A DNA stretch of 64,000 bases, taken from Pelosinus sp. UFO1. Its GTDB lineage: Bacteria > Bacillota > Negativicutes > DSM-13327. Within the stretch, counting starts at the first letter, position 1, and each line of letters starts with the position of its first letter. A model generated the notes under the pieces. The model was not told the origin of the DNA and searched no databases. It was given only the letters and a program-made list of their open reading frames with translations. A program made the translations under genes and the position numbers. This document shows positions 36,082 through 44,404 of the stretch, one piece after another. Location: assembly GCF_000725345.1 (NCBI RefSeq), contig NZ_CP008852.1, positions 3,092,001 through 3,156,000 on the forward strand, in the 5' to 3' direction.

Positions 36082-36774
36082 TTATTTCTTTAAACATTTT
36101 TTACCTGGATGTCTTCCTACTACTTTGTATACCTTTTCCCTCAACTCTAGCAACTGTGTTACCTGTTCTGCCGATAATTCCTTAGGAGTTCCTATATTAC
36201 TAGATAAATACAAAAGTTTTGCATAAAACTCTAAAGACTCCATTTTATAATAAGCACTTACAACATTTTCCCCATAAGTGACTGCACCATGATTAGCAAG
36301 TAATACTGCATCATACTCTTCTAAATAAGGTAATAAAGAATCAGGTAATTCGGTTGTGGATGGTGCCCCATATTCTGCAATTGGAACAATTCCAAGTGCA
36401 ATCGTTGCCTCTGGCATAATTTGCTTATCCAATTGTTTATGACATATAGCGTGAGCTGTCGCATGTAAAGGATGGGCATGAACTACAGCGCTAATATCCC
36501 CTCGCTTCTCATATATTTTAAAATGCATCTTAATCTCAGAAGATGGTCGCAAACCTTGAAGGTTGTCTTCAATAAGTTCCCCATTTCCATTAATTTTGCA
36601 GAGCATTTCTGGCGTCATAAAGCCTTTCGATACACCAGTTGGCGTGCAAATAAACGAACCTTCCCCTAACTTAGCTGATATATTCCCATCATTCGCAGCT
36701 ACCATATCTTTTAGATACATCCTTCTTCCCATGTCGCATATTTGATCACGTAAAAGTTTTTCTCTTGTATCCAA
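36082..36774 (-). CDS. fucA: L-fuculose-phosphate aldolase (class II aldolase/adducin family)
   Basis: A 230-residue zinc aldolase. NDGNISAKLG binds the phosphate, HAHPLHATAHA supplies two zinc-ligand histidines, PEATIALG holds the catalytic glutamate, and ANHGAVTYG supplies the third histidine. It splits L-fuculose-1-phosphate into DHAP and L-lactaldehyde. The start is taken as a TTG at 36774 because GGGGG lies 8 bases upstream; an ATG pair at 36789-36792 has no site. It ends 22 bases before fucI. Confidence 0.9.
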   Translation of the reverse strand: MDTREKLLRDQICDMGRRMYLKDMVAANDGNISAKLGEGSFICTPTGVSKGFMTPEMLCKINGNGELIEDNLQGLRPSSEIKMHFKIYEKRGDISAVVHAHPLHATAHAICHKQLDKQIMPEATIALGIVPIAEYGAPSTTELPDSLLPYLEEYDAVLLANHGAVTYGENVVSAYYKMESLEFYAKLLYLSSNIGTPKELSAEQVTQLLELREKVYKVVGRHPGKKCLKK

Positions 36775-36836
36775 CGTTATATCCCCCATCATTATCTATA
36801 TTTAAAATATTCTCGCAATTTAAATTTATAAAGAAC

Positions 36837-37703
36837 TCAATGAGAAATCCTAGTTACTTTATCCGCTGAGCCAACTAGATTAATTTTGTTTTTAACAACT
36901 GCTTTCATCGCATCAATCGCTGGAGTAAAAAGTTTGCGGGGATCATTTTCGGCAGGTTTTTCATAATATACGGTTTGGACAGCAGCAGAAAATGCAATTT
37001 TAAGTTCTGTCGCGATATTGACCTTACTAATACCTAATTCGATACATTTTTTCACACTCTCATCAAGTAAATCAGAAGCACCATGCAACACTAGAGGAAT
37101 GGATACTAACTTGCGAATTTCTGCCAACCTTACATAATCCAATTGTGGCTTCTTTTTATACAAACCGTGGCAAGTGCCAATTGCAACTGCCAAAGAATCC
37201 ACTCCTGTCTTTTCGATAAAATCAAAGGCTACTTCTGGATTGGTATACACACCATCCCCCATGATACTCAAATCATCTTCTACACCGCCAATTGTCCCCA
37301 GCTCAGCTTCAACGGGAACCCCTAGGGCGTGGGAAAGTTCTACCACTTTTTTTACAATAGAAATATTCTCGGTATAAGGATGCTTGGAACCATCAATCAT
37401 GATGGAGGTAAAGCCAGCTCTAAGACACTCCAGAACCATATTGTAATCTTCACCATGATCTAAATGCATAACAATCGGGATATTGTATTTGTCGGCAGCC
37501 GTTTTAGCCATAGCCACTAGGTAATCTGCACCAGCAAACCGTACTGTGCCTGGCGTTGCTTGCAAAATAACAGGAGAGTTACTTTCAAATGATGTACTAG
37601 TTACGGCTTTTAATGTTTCTAAATTATGAATGTTAAATGCACAAATAGCATACTTGTTATCTCTAGCATGTAGGAGATACTTTGTTGATGTTACTAATCC
37701 CAT
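36837..37703 (-). CDS. Class II bisphosphate aldolase, GatY/KbaY (tagatose/fructose) type
   Basis: A 288-residue zinc aldolase with MHLDHGEDYNMVLECLRAGFTSIMIDGSKHP (ligand histidine and catalytic aspartate), VEAELGTIGGVED, GTCHGLY and PLVLHGASDL. It cleaves tagatose- or fructose-1,6-bisphosphate to DHAP and glyceraldehyde-3-phosphate. KbaY-like length and the GatD- and PfkB-type neighbours favour tagatose. The ATG at 37703 has GAGGTGG upstream. It is the first gene of the unit preceded by the palindrome at 37773-37784 and is followed by fucA. Confidence 0.86.
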   Translation of the reverse strand: MGLVTSTKYLLHARDNKYAICAFNIHNLETLKAVTSTSFESNSPVILQATPGTVRFAGADYLVAMAKTAADKYNIPIVMHLDHGEDYNMVLECLRAGFTSIMIDGSKHPYTENISIVKKVVELSHALGVPVEAELGTIGGVEDDLSIMGDGVYTNPEVAFDFIEKTGVDSLAVAIGTCHGLYKKKPQLDYVRLAEIRKLVSIPLVLHGASDLLDESVKKCIELGISKVNIATELKIAFSAAVQTVYYEKPAENDPRKLFTPAIDAMKAVVKNKINLVGSADKVTRISH

Positions 37704-37772
37704 ATACTCCACCTCTTAAATTTACATATTTTCATCGCTACCTTATAAAAGATAGACTCACGCCCCAATAAA

Positions 37773-37784
37773 TGAAACGTTTCA
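37773..37784. promoter_or_regulatory. LacI-type operator before the aldolase-fucAI unit
   Basis: The perfect 12-base palindrome TGAAACGTTTCA lies 69 bases before the aldolase start, close to the promoter. The same core recurs at 38894, 43113, 47012 and (one mismatch) 47122, always upstream of a transcription unit of this sugar locus. It is probably bound by the LacI protein coded at 37811; a general catabolite protein is a rival. Confidence 0.75.
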
Positions 37785-37810
37785 ATATTGCTCAAAAAAA
37801 TACTGACTCT

Positions 37811-38818
37811 CTAATACAGCTTTTTTACAGAATCAGTTACTATTATTTCTGTTTTTAATCGATTTACATGGGGAAATCCTGTTTGGTCACCTTTCATTCT
37901 GCTAATTAATGTTTCAGCAGCTTTCCTGCCAATCATCTCCATTGACTGAACAACAAAAGAAATCGGCGGCACAATGATTTGCGATAATTCCATTTGATCA
38001 TAGCCAAAAAAAGAAATATCTTCACCAATAGCGACGTTGTGCTCATTTAAAAATTTAATGGCACCGATGGTCATTTCATAGTTGGAAGTAAAGATTACCG
38101 TAGGTAACTCTTTCAATTGATAAAGTTTTGCGGTAGCCTGATATCCGCCCTCTTTGGTATAGTCGCTATAAAAGATAAAATTATCATCTACTTCAATATT
38201 GTAATCTTTTAGAGCACGCAAATATCCTTCAAGCCGTTCTTTGGCAGTATAGATATTTTTAGGCCCAGCTATCATACCTATTTTGCGGTGACCCCGATTA
38301 ATAATGGCTTCTACTGCTTGATAAGCACCGTTCACGTTATCAGATACAACACCATCGCAAGCTAAATTGGTGACAAGGCGATCCATTAATACGATTGGCA
38401 TACCTTCTTCTAGCATTTGCTGTATATGTTCTCCAGAATCTTCTACCGGCATCAAGATGATACCATCGACGAGTTTTTCCTTAAATAATTTCAATTTCTC
38501 TTTTTCTTTTTCTAAACAATTTCGAGAATCACAGACCAAAATGCTATAACCAAATTCGTCAAATGCTCGCTCCATACCCTCAATAATGTGAGTACTAAAT
38601 ATATCGGCAAGCTTTGGTATCAATATTCCGACGGTAAAAGTCTTGCTGGTCTTGAGTCCTCTGGCAATAGAATTAATACTAAAGTTAAGATGCCGAATAG
38701 CATCTTCTATTTTTTCACTGTTAACAGACTTTATTTTATAGCCGTTTAAATATCTGGACACAGTACCAACAGAGGTTCCAGATAATTTAGCAACATCTTT
38801 TATTGTTGACATTAGCAC
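37811..38818 (-). CDS. LacI-family transcriptional regulator of the sugar locus
   Basis: A 335-residue repressor. The HTH STIKDVAKLSGTSVGTVSRYLN is at the N-terminus, followed by the hinge helix (FSINSIARGLKTSKT) and a periplasmic-binding-protein-like effector domain (residues 62-330). It sits in the middle of the sugar genes and has the shared palindrome in its own upstream region, so it probably represses all units and itself until its sugar or sugar phosphate binds. The start is a GTG at 38818 with GGAG 6 bases upstream; the ATG at 38812 is an alternative. Confidence 0.9.
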   Translation of the reverse strand: MLMSTIKDVAKLSGTSVGTVSRYLNGYKIKSVNSEKIEDAIRHLNFSINSIARGLKTSKTFTVGILIPKLADIFSTHIIEGMERAFDEFGYSILVCDSRNCLEKEKEKLKLFKEKLVDGIILMPVEDSGEHIQQMLEEGMPIVLMDRLVTNLACDGVVSDNVNGAYQAVEAIINRGHRKIGMIAGPKNIYTAKERLEGYLRALKDYNIEVDDNFIFYSDYTKEGGYQATAKLYQLKELPTVIFTSNYEMTIGAIKFLNEHNVAIGEDISFFGYDQMELSQIIVPPISFVVQSMEMIGRKAAETLISRMKGDQTGFPHVNRLKTEIIVTDSVKKLY

Positions 38819-38893
38819 TCTTCACTCCAATGAAACAATTTATCTGAATAAGCTTCTAGAAAACCCTATATACTTATAGGATTATCTGCAATA

Positions 38894-38903
38894 GAAACGT
38901 TTC
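38894..38903. promoter_or_regulatory. LacI-type operator upstream of the regulator gene
   Basis: GAAACGTTTC in the context AGAAACGTTTCA, 76 bases before the lacI-type start. It shares the core of the other operators and so suggests autoregulation. Confidence 0.7.
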
Positions 38904-38984
38904 AATTGTTCTTCTACTATTTTACTTGCTTGAGCCACTATTTGCAATTGTTTTTTTGAAGCAGGTGCTAACTACTCTGCTGAT

Positions 38985-40019
38985 TTATAGTGGTGTAATT
39001 TCGCCCGTAATATCCCATAGATCTTGCCATGTCTGACCGTCTTTCCACAAAAATACCTGCCCTTTAATTAGGCGGCAATTTTTATCACTACCCTCAATTT
39101 CTTTCATTTCTTCCTCTGTGAGCAAATCGCTTACTGCTGCCTTAAGATTGCTAGCGTACTCATTGCGATGGATGGAAAAGGGTATTGGTATCTGTCCACG
39201 TTGTACTCCCCATTTTACACAAATAACTGCTGGATGAACCTTATGTTCTTGAGCGATTCTAACAATTACTGGGTCCTGAATATCAACTACATCATCCGCT
39301 GTTTTATCACGATCGGGGCGAGTCGGAGAACCAATGGGACAAAAACCGATTGGCACAATATTATTATCTATTACAAATTTAAAAAATTCTTTTTGCTGGA
39401 AGCATGGATGAAGTTCCATTTCATTGGCTGCCGGCTTAATTCTAGCATCACGCAGAACTAACTTTAATTTGGGAATTGTCATATTAGAGGTACCAATATG
39501 CCTAACTAAACCTCTGTCGACTAGTTCTTCCATCTGTCTCCATGTTTTCATATAATTTTCATGAATATATCCAGTTGCATCAGGACTACGAGAATCCACA
39601 CTGCAACCTTGCGCATGGAAATTCGGAAAAGGCCAATGTACTAGAAATAAATCTAAATAGTCAAGCTGTAACTCTTTGAGTGTCTTTTCGCAAGACTCTA
39701 TTACGTTATCATGCATATCATTCCAAACTTTAGAGGTAATAAATAGCTCTTCCCGCTTAATTCCTGTCGCCAAAATATCTTGGAAAACCTGGCCAATTAA
39801 ATGTTCATTTTCATAAACAGCTGCACAATCAAATAGTCTAAATCCTACTTCGGCAGCCCCTCTTACAGCTGCTGCTATTTGCTCTGCTGTGAAACGGTCC
39901 GAGCCAAATGTCCCCATACCTATTGCTGGAATTTTCGCACCAGTATATAGTGTTCTCTGGGGAACTGTACTTGGATCAATACTATCGCTACCAACATGAG
40001 TCAATATTTTTTCTTCCAT
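38985..40019 (-). CDS. Aldo/keto reductase
   Basis: A 344-residue (beta/alpha)8 oxidoreductase using NAD(P)H. The catalytic tetrad is visible: D in FDCAAVYENEHLIG with the tyrosine, K in ITSKVW, H in LVHWP. The C-terminal cofactor segment is less typical (IPIPFSIHRNEYASN). Reduction of lactaldehyde from the fucose branch, or of the sugar itself, would fit; neither is proved. It follows the GatD-like gene by 45 bases and is the last gene of that unit before the regulator. Confidence 0.82.
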   Translation of the reverse strand: MEEKILTHVGSDSIDPSTVPQRTLYTGAKIPAIGMGTFGSDRFTAEQIAAAVRGAAEVGFRLFDCAAVYENEHLIGQVFQDILATGIKREELFITSKVWNDMHDNVIESCEKTLKELQLDYLDLFLVHWPFPNFHAQGCSVDSRSPDATGYIHENYMKTWRQMEELVDRGLVRHIGTSNMTIPKLKLVLRDARIKPAANEMELHPCFQQKEFFKFVIDNNIVPIGFCPIGSPTRPDRDKTADDVVDIQDPVIVRIAQEHKVHPAVICVKWGVQRGQIPIPFSIHRNEYASNLKAAVSDLLTEEEMKEIEGSDKNCRLIKGQVFLWKDGQTWQDLWDITGEITPL

Positions 40020-40064
40020 AAATCAATTCACTCTCCCTCTACGTTTATTCTTAAAATAGCTTCC

Positions 40065-41111
40065 TTACTCATTAACAAACATAACTTTTCCTTTTACGAG
40101 TCCAGGTGTCTTATACATAGCAAAGCCATTCTTACTCTCACTAAGTGGCAGTTTTTTATAAATTAGACTTTCATCAAATTTCAATGCCCCTGTGCCAAAA
40201 TAATGAGCCGTCAACTGCCACTCCTGGCCAGGAAATGGAGCACTATAAGACATCCAAGAACCAGTTAGTGTAAACTCTTTACGATTCATATTTTCAAATA
40301 GAGCTGGCGTAAAGATCAACTCCTTACTTGGGGTTCCAATAAAGCAAACACTAGCTTTGTTAGCTGCTATCTCAAAAGCTAGCTTCATTGTTACATCGAC
40401 ACCTGCTGTTTCAAATACAAAACCAAAACCTTTATTACGGGTAAGTTTATTGATGGTTTCTTTAAATTCCTTATCTAAGGTATTCATCGTTATATCCGCA
40501 CCTAATTTTTTAGCTAAAGCTAATCTAGCATCATCAATGTCAAAAACGAATACTCTCTTGGCTCCATAGATTCTAGCCCATTGCGCTGTAAACAAACCAA
40601 TAGTGCCTCCACCAAGAATAGCTACATCTTCTCCACCATGATATCTCGCACAATTAATACCATGTAACGCTACTGTTGACGGTTCGAAAAAAGCCCCCTG
40701 TTCGTAACTGATCGACGGATCAAATTTTATCGCATGCTTTTCTGGCAGTTTGACATACTCGGCAAAACTGCCCTGTATTCTTGAGCCAATAAATGTATAT
40801 TTTCTACACTGGGAATAATTGCCTTGCTCACAATCATCACATTTCATACATGGCACTAAGGGGGCTCCAGAAACGCGATCCCCTACTTTTACCCCTGTTA
40901 CTTCTTTACCAACTTCCACCACATCACCTGAAAACTCATGTCCTAATACAATTGGATAGCTATGAGCCGCATTACCCAAGACTCTTGAGATGTCGGAACC
41001 ACAAATACCAGTAGCCCTTACCTTAATTAAAACTTCCCCATCACTTAACTGGGGCATGGGAACTTCTTCATACCGCAAATCTTCTTTTCCATGTAAAACT
41101 GCAGCTTTCAT
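40065..41111 (-). CDS. Zinc-dependent alcohol dehydrogenase, galactitol-1-phosphate 5-dehydrogenase-like
   Basis: A 348-residue MDR dehydrogenase. The catalytic zinc site is GICGSDISR with GHEFSGDVVEVG and FFEPSTVALHG; the structural zinc lobe has C-x2-C-x2-C-x7-C (PCMKCDDCEQGNYSQC); the Rossmann motif is GGGTIGLF. FIGSRIQGSFAEYV and the overall pattern resemble GatD, which oxidises galactitol-1-phosphate to tagatose-6-phosphate. Related polyol dehydrogenases cannot be excluded. It starts 2 bases after the xylulokinase-like gene. Confidence 0.83.
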   Translation of the reverse strand: MKAAVLHGKEDLRYEEVPMPQLSDGEVLIKVRATGICGSDISRVLGNAAHSYPIVLGHEFSGDVVEVGKEVTGVKVGDRVSGAPLVPCMKCDDCEQGNYSQCRKYTFIGSRIQGSFAEYVKLPEKHAIKFDPSISYEQGAFFEPSTVALHGINCARYHGGEDVAILGGGTIGLFTAQWARIYGAKRVFVFDIDDARLALAKKLGADITMNTLDKEFKETINKLTRNKGFGFVFETAGVDVTMKLAFEIAANKASVCFIGTPSKELIFTPALFENMNRKEFTLTGSWMSYSAPFPGQEWQLTAHYFGTGALKFDESLIYKKLPLSESKNGFAMYKTPGLVKGKVMFVNE

Positions 41112-41113
41112 TG

Positions 41114-42643
41114 CTAAACCTCACCTTTTGCAAAAGTATCTTTTAATTTTTCATATATTTCACGATATACTTCGTAATATTTCTGATACACCCTATGTGC
41201 CTTCATATCTGGTTCATGAACCCTAGTAATACTAACAGTGCGGTGTACTGCTTCTTTAAAATCTCTATATAGTCCCGTTCCTACTCCCGCCAACATAGCT
41301 GCTCCTAATGTAGTTGCAGTATCCGATGATGGTACTTTTATCACCTTTCCGGTTACATTTGCTTTAATTTGTGTCCATAAATTGCTATTCGCTGCTCCAC
41401 CCATAGCAATTAATTCATTAACCTGTACGCCTACTTCTTCAGCTGCATTCAAATTATGATGAAGTGCATAAGCGCAGCCTTCTAATATAGAGCGCACCAT
41501 ATGCCCCCTAGTCTTGTCATAGCCAAGACCAAAGAATACACCTTTCGCATTTTTGTCCCAAATTGGTGATCTTTCTCCTGCCATATATGGTAAGAAAATT
41601 ACCCCTTCTGAGCCATCCTTAATACCTGCTGCTTGGTTAACCAGTAGATCAAAAGCATTTTCTCCCGTGGTTTTCTCTTGCAGGGCTTCAAAAGCTCCGA
41701 GCTCCTGCTTAAACCATTTCAGACTACCACCGCCCACCGTTCCCCCTTGCAAGAGCCAAGCATTTGGAATTACATGACTACTTAATATAAGTTTTGGATG
41801 AGCTAACGCTTGGTTTAAGCAGATACTCATGCCACCAGCCTGACCACCTTGTTCTTGCGTCTGTCCAAATTCAATAACTCCAGCGCCCAAAGTCCCACAT
41901 GCAGCATCCAGTCCACCAGCCACAACCGGAATACCCATTACTAAACCTGTTGCCTCTGCTGCCTGCTTCGTAACGTGACCAATGACATCATGACAATTGA
42001 ATATGTCTGGAAGCTTTGAGAGTTCTATTCCCATATCCTCACATAAATCTGAGTCATAAGTACCGGTCTTCACATTAAAAACATGAAAACCATAACCTTG
42101 TGATAAATCTTGCGTCATTGTACCTGTTAATTTAAAAGCTATATAGGCATTACTTTGCAGAAATTTATAGGTATTGTCATAAACACGTGGCTGATTTTCT
42201 TTCAGCCATAAAATTTTTGGTGTAATATAGGTAGGATCAAAGGAGTTGCCACTAACAGCAAAGATCCGCTTAAAACCAAGTTTATCAACAGTTTTTTGTG
42301 ATTGCATCACTGCCCGCCTATCCATCCAAATCATAGCATTTCGCAGTGGTTTTCCTTCACGGTCTACTGGTAAACAGGACCAACTTTGTCCATCAATACC
42401 TATACCAGCAATAGAACCAGGTTGAATAGCGCCTTTATGCAATACTTCTTTAATGGCCTCACAAATAGCTTGCCACCATTCCACAGGATTTTGTTCTACA
42501 AAATCTGGTGCTGGATAATACACTGGATAAGGTTTACTTGCTTGCCCAATTACTCTGCCATCAAGATTAAATATACATACCTTACATGCTGACGTCCCAA
42601 GGTCTATACCGAGTAATAACTTATCTAAACTTGTAGTGTTCAC
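41114..42643 (-). CDS. Xylulokinase-like FGGY carbohydrate kinase
   Basis: A 509-residue FGGY kinase. LLGIDLGTSACKVCIFN is the phosphate-1 loop, GIGIDGQSWSCLPVD, PVVAGGLDAACGTLGAG (catalytic aspartate), LPYMAGERSPIWD and AMGGAANSNLWTQIKANV follow in the family order. XylB is the nearest named relative, but such enzymes phosphorylate many ketoses and polyols. In this unit, after an ABC importer that delivers unphosphorylated sugar and before a sugar-phosphate-type dehydrogenase, it probably makes the first phosphate ester. The start is a GTG at 42643. Confidence 0.85.
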   Translation of the reverse strand: MNTTSLDKLLLGIDLGTSACKVCIFNLDGRVIGQASKPYPVYYPAPDFVEQNPVEWWQAICEAIKEVLHKGAIQPGSIAGIGIDGQSWSCLPVDREGKPLRNAMIWMDRRAVMQSQKTVDKLGFKRIFAVSGNSFDPTYITPKILWLKENQPRVYDNTYKFLQSNAYIAFKLTGTMTQDLSQGYGFHVFNVKTGTYDSDLCEDMGIELSKLPDIFNCHDVIGHVTKQAAEATGLVMGIPVVAGGLDAACGTLGAGVIEFGQTQEQGGQAGGMSICLNQALAHPKLILSSHVIPNAWLLQGGTVGGGSLKWFKQELGAFEALQEKTTGENAFDLLVNQAAGIKDGSEGVIFLPYMAGERSPIWDKNAKGVFFGLGYDKTRGHMVRSILEGCAYALHHNLNAAEEVGVQVNELIAMGGAANSNLWTQIKANVTGKVIKVPSSDTATTLGAAMLAGVGTGLYRDFKEAVHRTVSITRVHEPDMKAHRVYQKYYEVYREIYEKLKDTFAKGEV

Positions 42644-42645
42644 TA

Positions 42646-43071
42646 TTATACAACACCCTTTTTTAGAATGATGTTAGCATATAATGCCCCTTCACTAGTA
42701 GCCACTACCACATATGCTTTTTTCGCACGTTCATAGAAGGCAAAACGTTCAATCTTTTCAATCTTGATTCCTTTTTCATGTCTATCAATTATGCGTTTGT
42801 AGTCCTCCCATATAACGGGTTTTACATTGTCACCCGGCACAACTTCCATAAGTGCTACAGGAGCTTCCACATAAGGATCCAAAGGAAATAATGATAAGAT
42901 CGCATCTAATATCTCTGGCACATTATGTCCGTCACATCTCACCAAATAGTTAGTTGCACAAGTACCGGCCGGAAAATTACCATCAGCTATAACAATTTCA
43001 TCGCTATGTCCCATCTCCATTAATACTTTCATCAGCTCAGGTGAAATAATCTTTGGAATTCCTTTTAGCAT
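42646..43071 (-). CDS. fucU: L-fucose mutarotase / D-ribose pyranase family protein
   Basis: A 141-residue RbsD/FucU protein opening MLKGIPKIISPELMKVL, with MGHSDEIVIADGNFPA (catalytic histidine) and CDGHNVPEILDAIL. FucU interconverts alpha and beta anomers of L-fucose so the isomerase receives the right form. Length matches FucU (about 140). The ATG at 43071 has AGGAGTGG upstream; a longer in-frame reading to 43149 runs through the operator and is rejected. First gene of the unit controlled by the palindrome at 43113. Confidence 0.9.
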   Translation of the reverse strand: MLKGIPKIISPELMKVLMEMGHSDEIVIADGNFPAGTCATNYLVRCDGHNVPEILDAILSLFPLDPYVEAPVALMEVVPGDNVKPVIWEDYKRIIDRHEKGIKIEKIERFAFYERAKKAYVVVATSEGALYANIILKKGVV

Positions 43072-43112
43072 AAAATACCCACTCCTACTCTTAGCTATGT
43101 AAATATACATAA

Positions 43113-43124
43113 TGAAACGTTTCA
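43113..43124. promoter_or_regulatory. LacI-type operator before fucU
   Basis: Perfect palindrome TGAAACGTTTCA, 41 bases before the fucU start codon. It matches the site at 37773-37784 exactly, so the FucU/kinase/dehydrogenase unit is likely under the same repressor. Confidence 0.75.
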
Positions 43125-43239
43125 TAATTATTCTAATAAAAATGATCACTAGTTTAAAATAATCTTGGTTTATTAAACGAATGATCGTTATGGAGCTGTA
43201 ACCTATATTAATACTAGAATAAACACATTACTTGTTCTT

Positions 43240-43280
43240 TGTACAATAAGTTAGCATGAATTATACTAACTTATTGTACA
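43240..43280. terminator. Long hairpin between the binding protein gene and fucU
   Basis: TGTACAATAAGTTAG and CTAACTTATTGTACA form a perfect 15-base stem with an 11-base loop. There is no strong T-run. It lies 16 bases after the substrate-binding protein stop, where such hairpins often stabilise binding-protein mRNA and weaken read-through. Confidence 0.55.
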
Positions 43281-43296
43281 TACGTACTATAATGAA

Positions 43297-44292
43297 TTAT
43301 TTTTTACCAGTTGGATATAATGCTTTTTCACTTTCTGGGCTAGTCATATTTTCAGGAGTAACAAGGGTAAACCCAGTATCTACTTTCTTTTCAACAGATT
43401 TACCAGCTAATATATCAACAATTGCTTGAACACCTTTAAAGCCCATATTGTATGGCATCTGAACTACAGCTGCTTTACAATAGCCTTCCTTTATAAGTGG
43501 AATAACATCATCAGAAGCATCAAAACCAACTTCAATAATTGTTTTGTTATTTTTTTCTTTTAATGCTCTACCAACACCAACTGTACCTGGTTCATTACAA
43601 GCATAAACTGCAGCTAAATCAGGATTTGCAGTCATTAAGTCCTGGGTTAAAGAGAGTGCCTTTTGTTTGTCGGAACTATAGAATTGAGTTGGCAATACTG
43701 TTATGCCAGGATATTTGGCCATAACATCTCTAAAGCCTTTTTCACGCTCAATAGCAGTCTGAGCACCTGGTACAAAGTTTACAATAGCTACTTTCCCTTT
43801 GCCATCCAGCATTTTAGCCAAAGATTCGCCAACTGCTGCAGAAGCAGCTACATTATCAGTTGTAAGAAAGCTTTTATATTTATCTGTATTAAGACCTGAG
43901 TCAATAATAACTACAGGTATACCTGCCGCAATCGCTTTTTCAGTAACAGGTACCAATGCTTTTGCATCTGACGCAGCAAGTACGATACCAGCAACTTTCT
44001 GATTAATCGCATTCTCAATCAAATTAACCTGACCATTGATATCAGATTCCCCACCGGGTGCACCTGTGAATGTCATTTCGACTCCACCAGCTTTTGCTGC
44101 AGCTTCAGCACCAACTTTAACAGACTGCCAGTATACATGTTCTGTTCCCTTTACAATCACTGCAACTTTCTTCTTCACACCAGAATCTGCACCTTTCGTA
44201 GCATCTGCTGCTTTAGTATCTGACTTTCCACACCCCACTAATAACAGGGCTACCATAAAGACTGTTAAGAAAATACTAGCTACTTTTTTCAA
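43297..44292 (-). CDS. Sugar ABC transporter substrate-binding lipoprotein (RbsB-like)
   Basis: A 331-residue lipoprotein. The signal has lipobox LLVGC with C21. The mature part is a type-1 periplasmic-binding fold (KKKVAVIVKGTEHVYWQ, VAGIVLAASDAKALVPV, IPVVIIDSGLNTDKY, NFVPGAQTAIEREKGF, VYACNEPGTVGVGRAL, VEVGFDASDDVI). It presents a monosaccharide to the permease. The expected ligands from context are L-fucose, another 6-deoxy sugar, or a tagatose/polyol. Last gene of the importer unit. Confidence 0.9.
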   Translation of the reverse strand: MKKVASIFLTVFMVALLLVGCGKSDTKAADATKGADSGVKKKVAVIVKGTEHVYWQSVKVGAEAAAKAGGVEMTFTGAPGGESDINGQVNLIENAINQKVAGIVLAASDAKALVPVTEKAIAAGIPVVIIDSGLNTDKYKSFLTTDNVAASAAVGESLAKMLDGKGKVAIVNFVPGAQTAIEREKGFRDVMAKYPGITVLPTQFYSSDKQKALSLTQDLMTANPDLAAVYACNEPGTVGVGRALKEKNNKTIIEVGFDASDDVIPLIKEGYCKAAVVQMPYNMGFKGVQAIVDILAGKSVEKKVDTGFTLVTPENMTSPESEKALYPTGKK

Positions 44293-44404
44293 ACAAATCT
44301 CCCCCTCTTTATTTTAGTGACTACAACTATCCTCTACGTTCCTTTATTCCCCCTTTCAAATTACGAGAATTCCTCCTAATATTATGGTATAAAATAGCAC
44401 TAAT

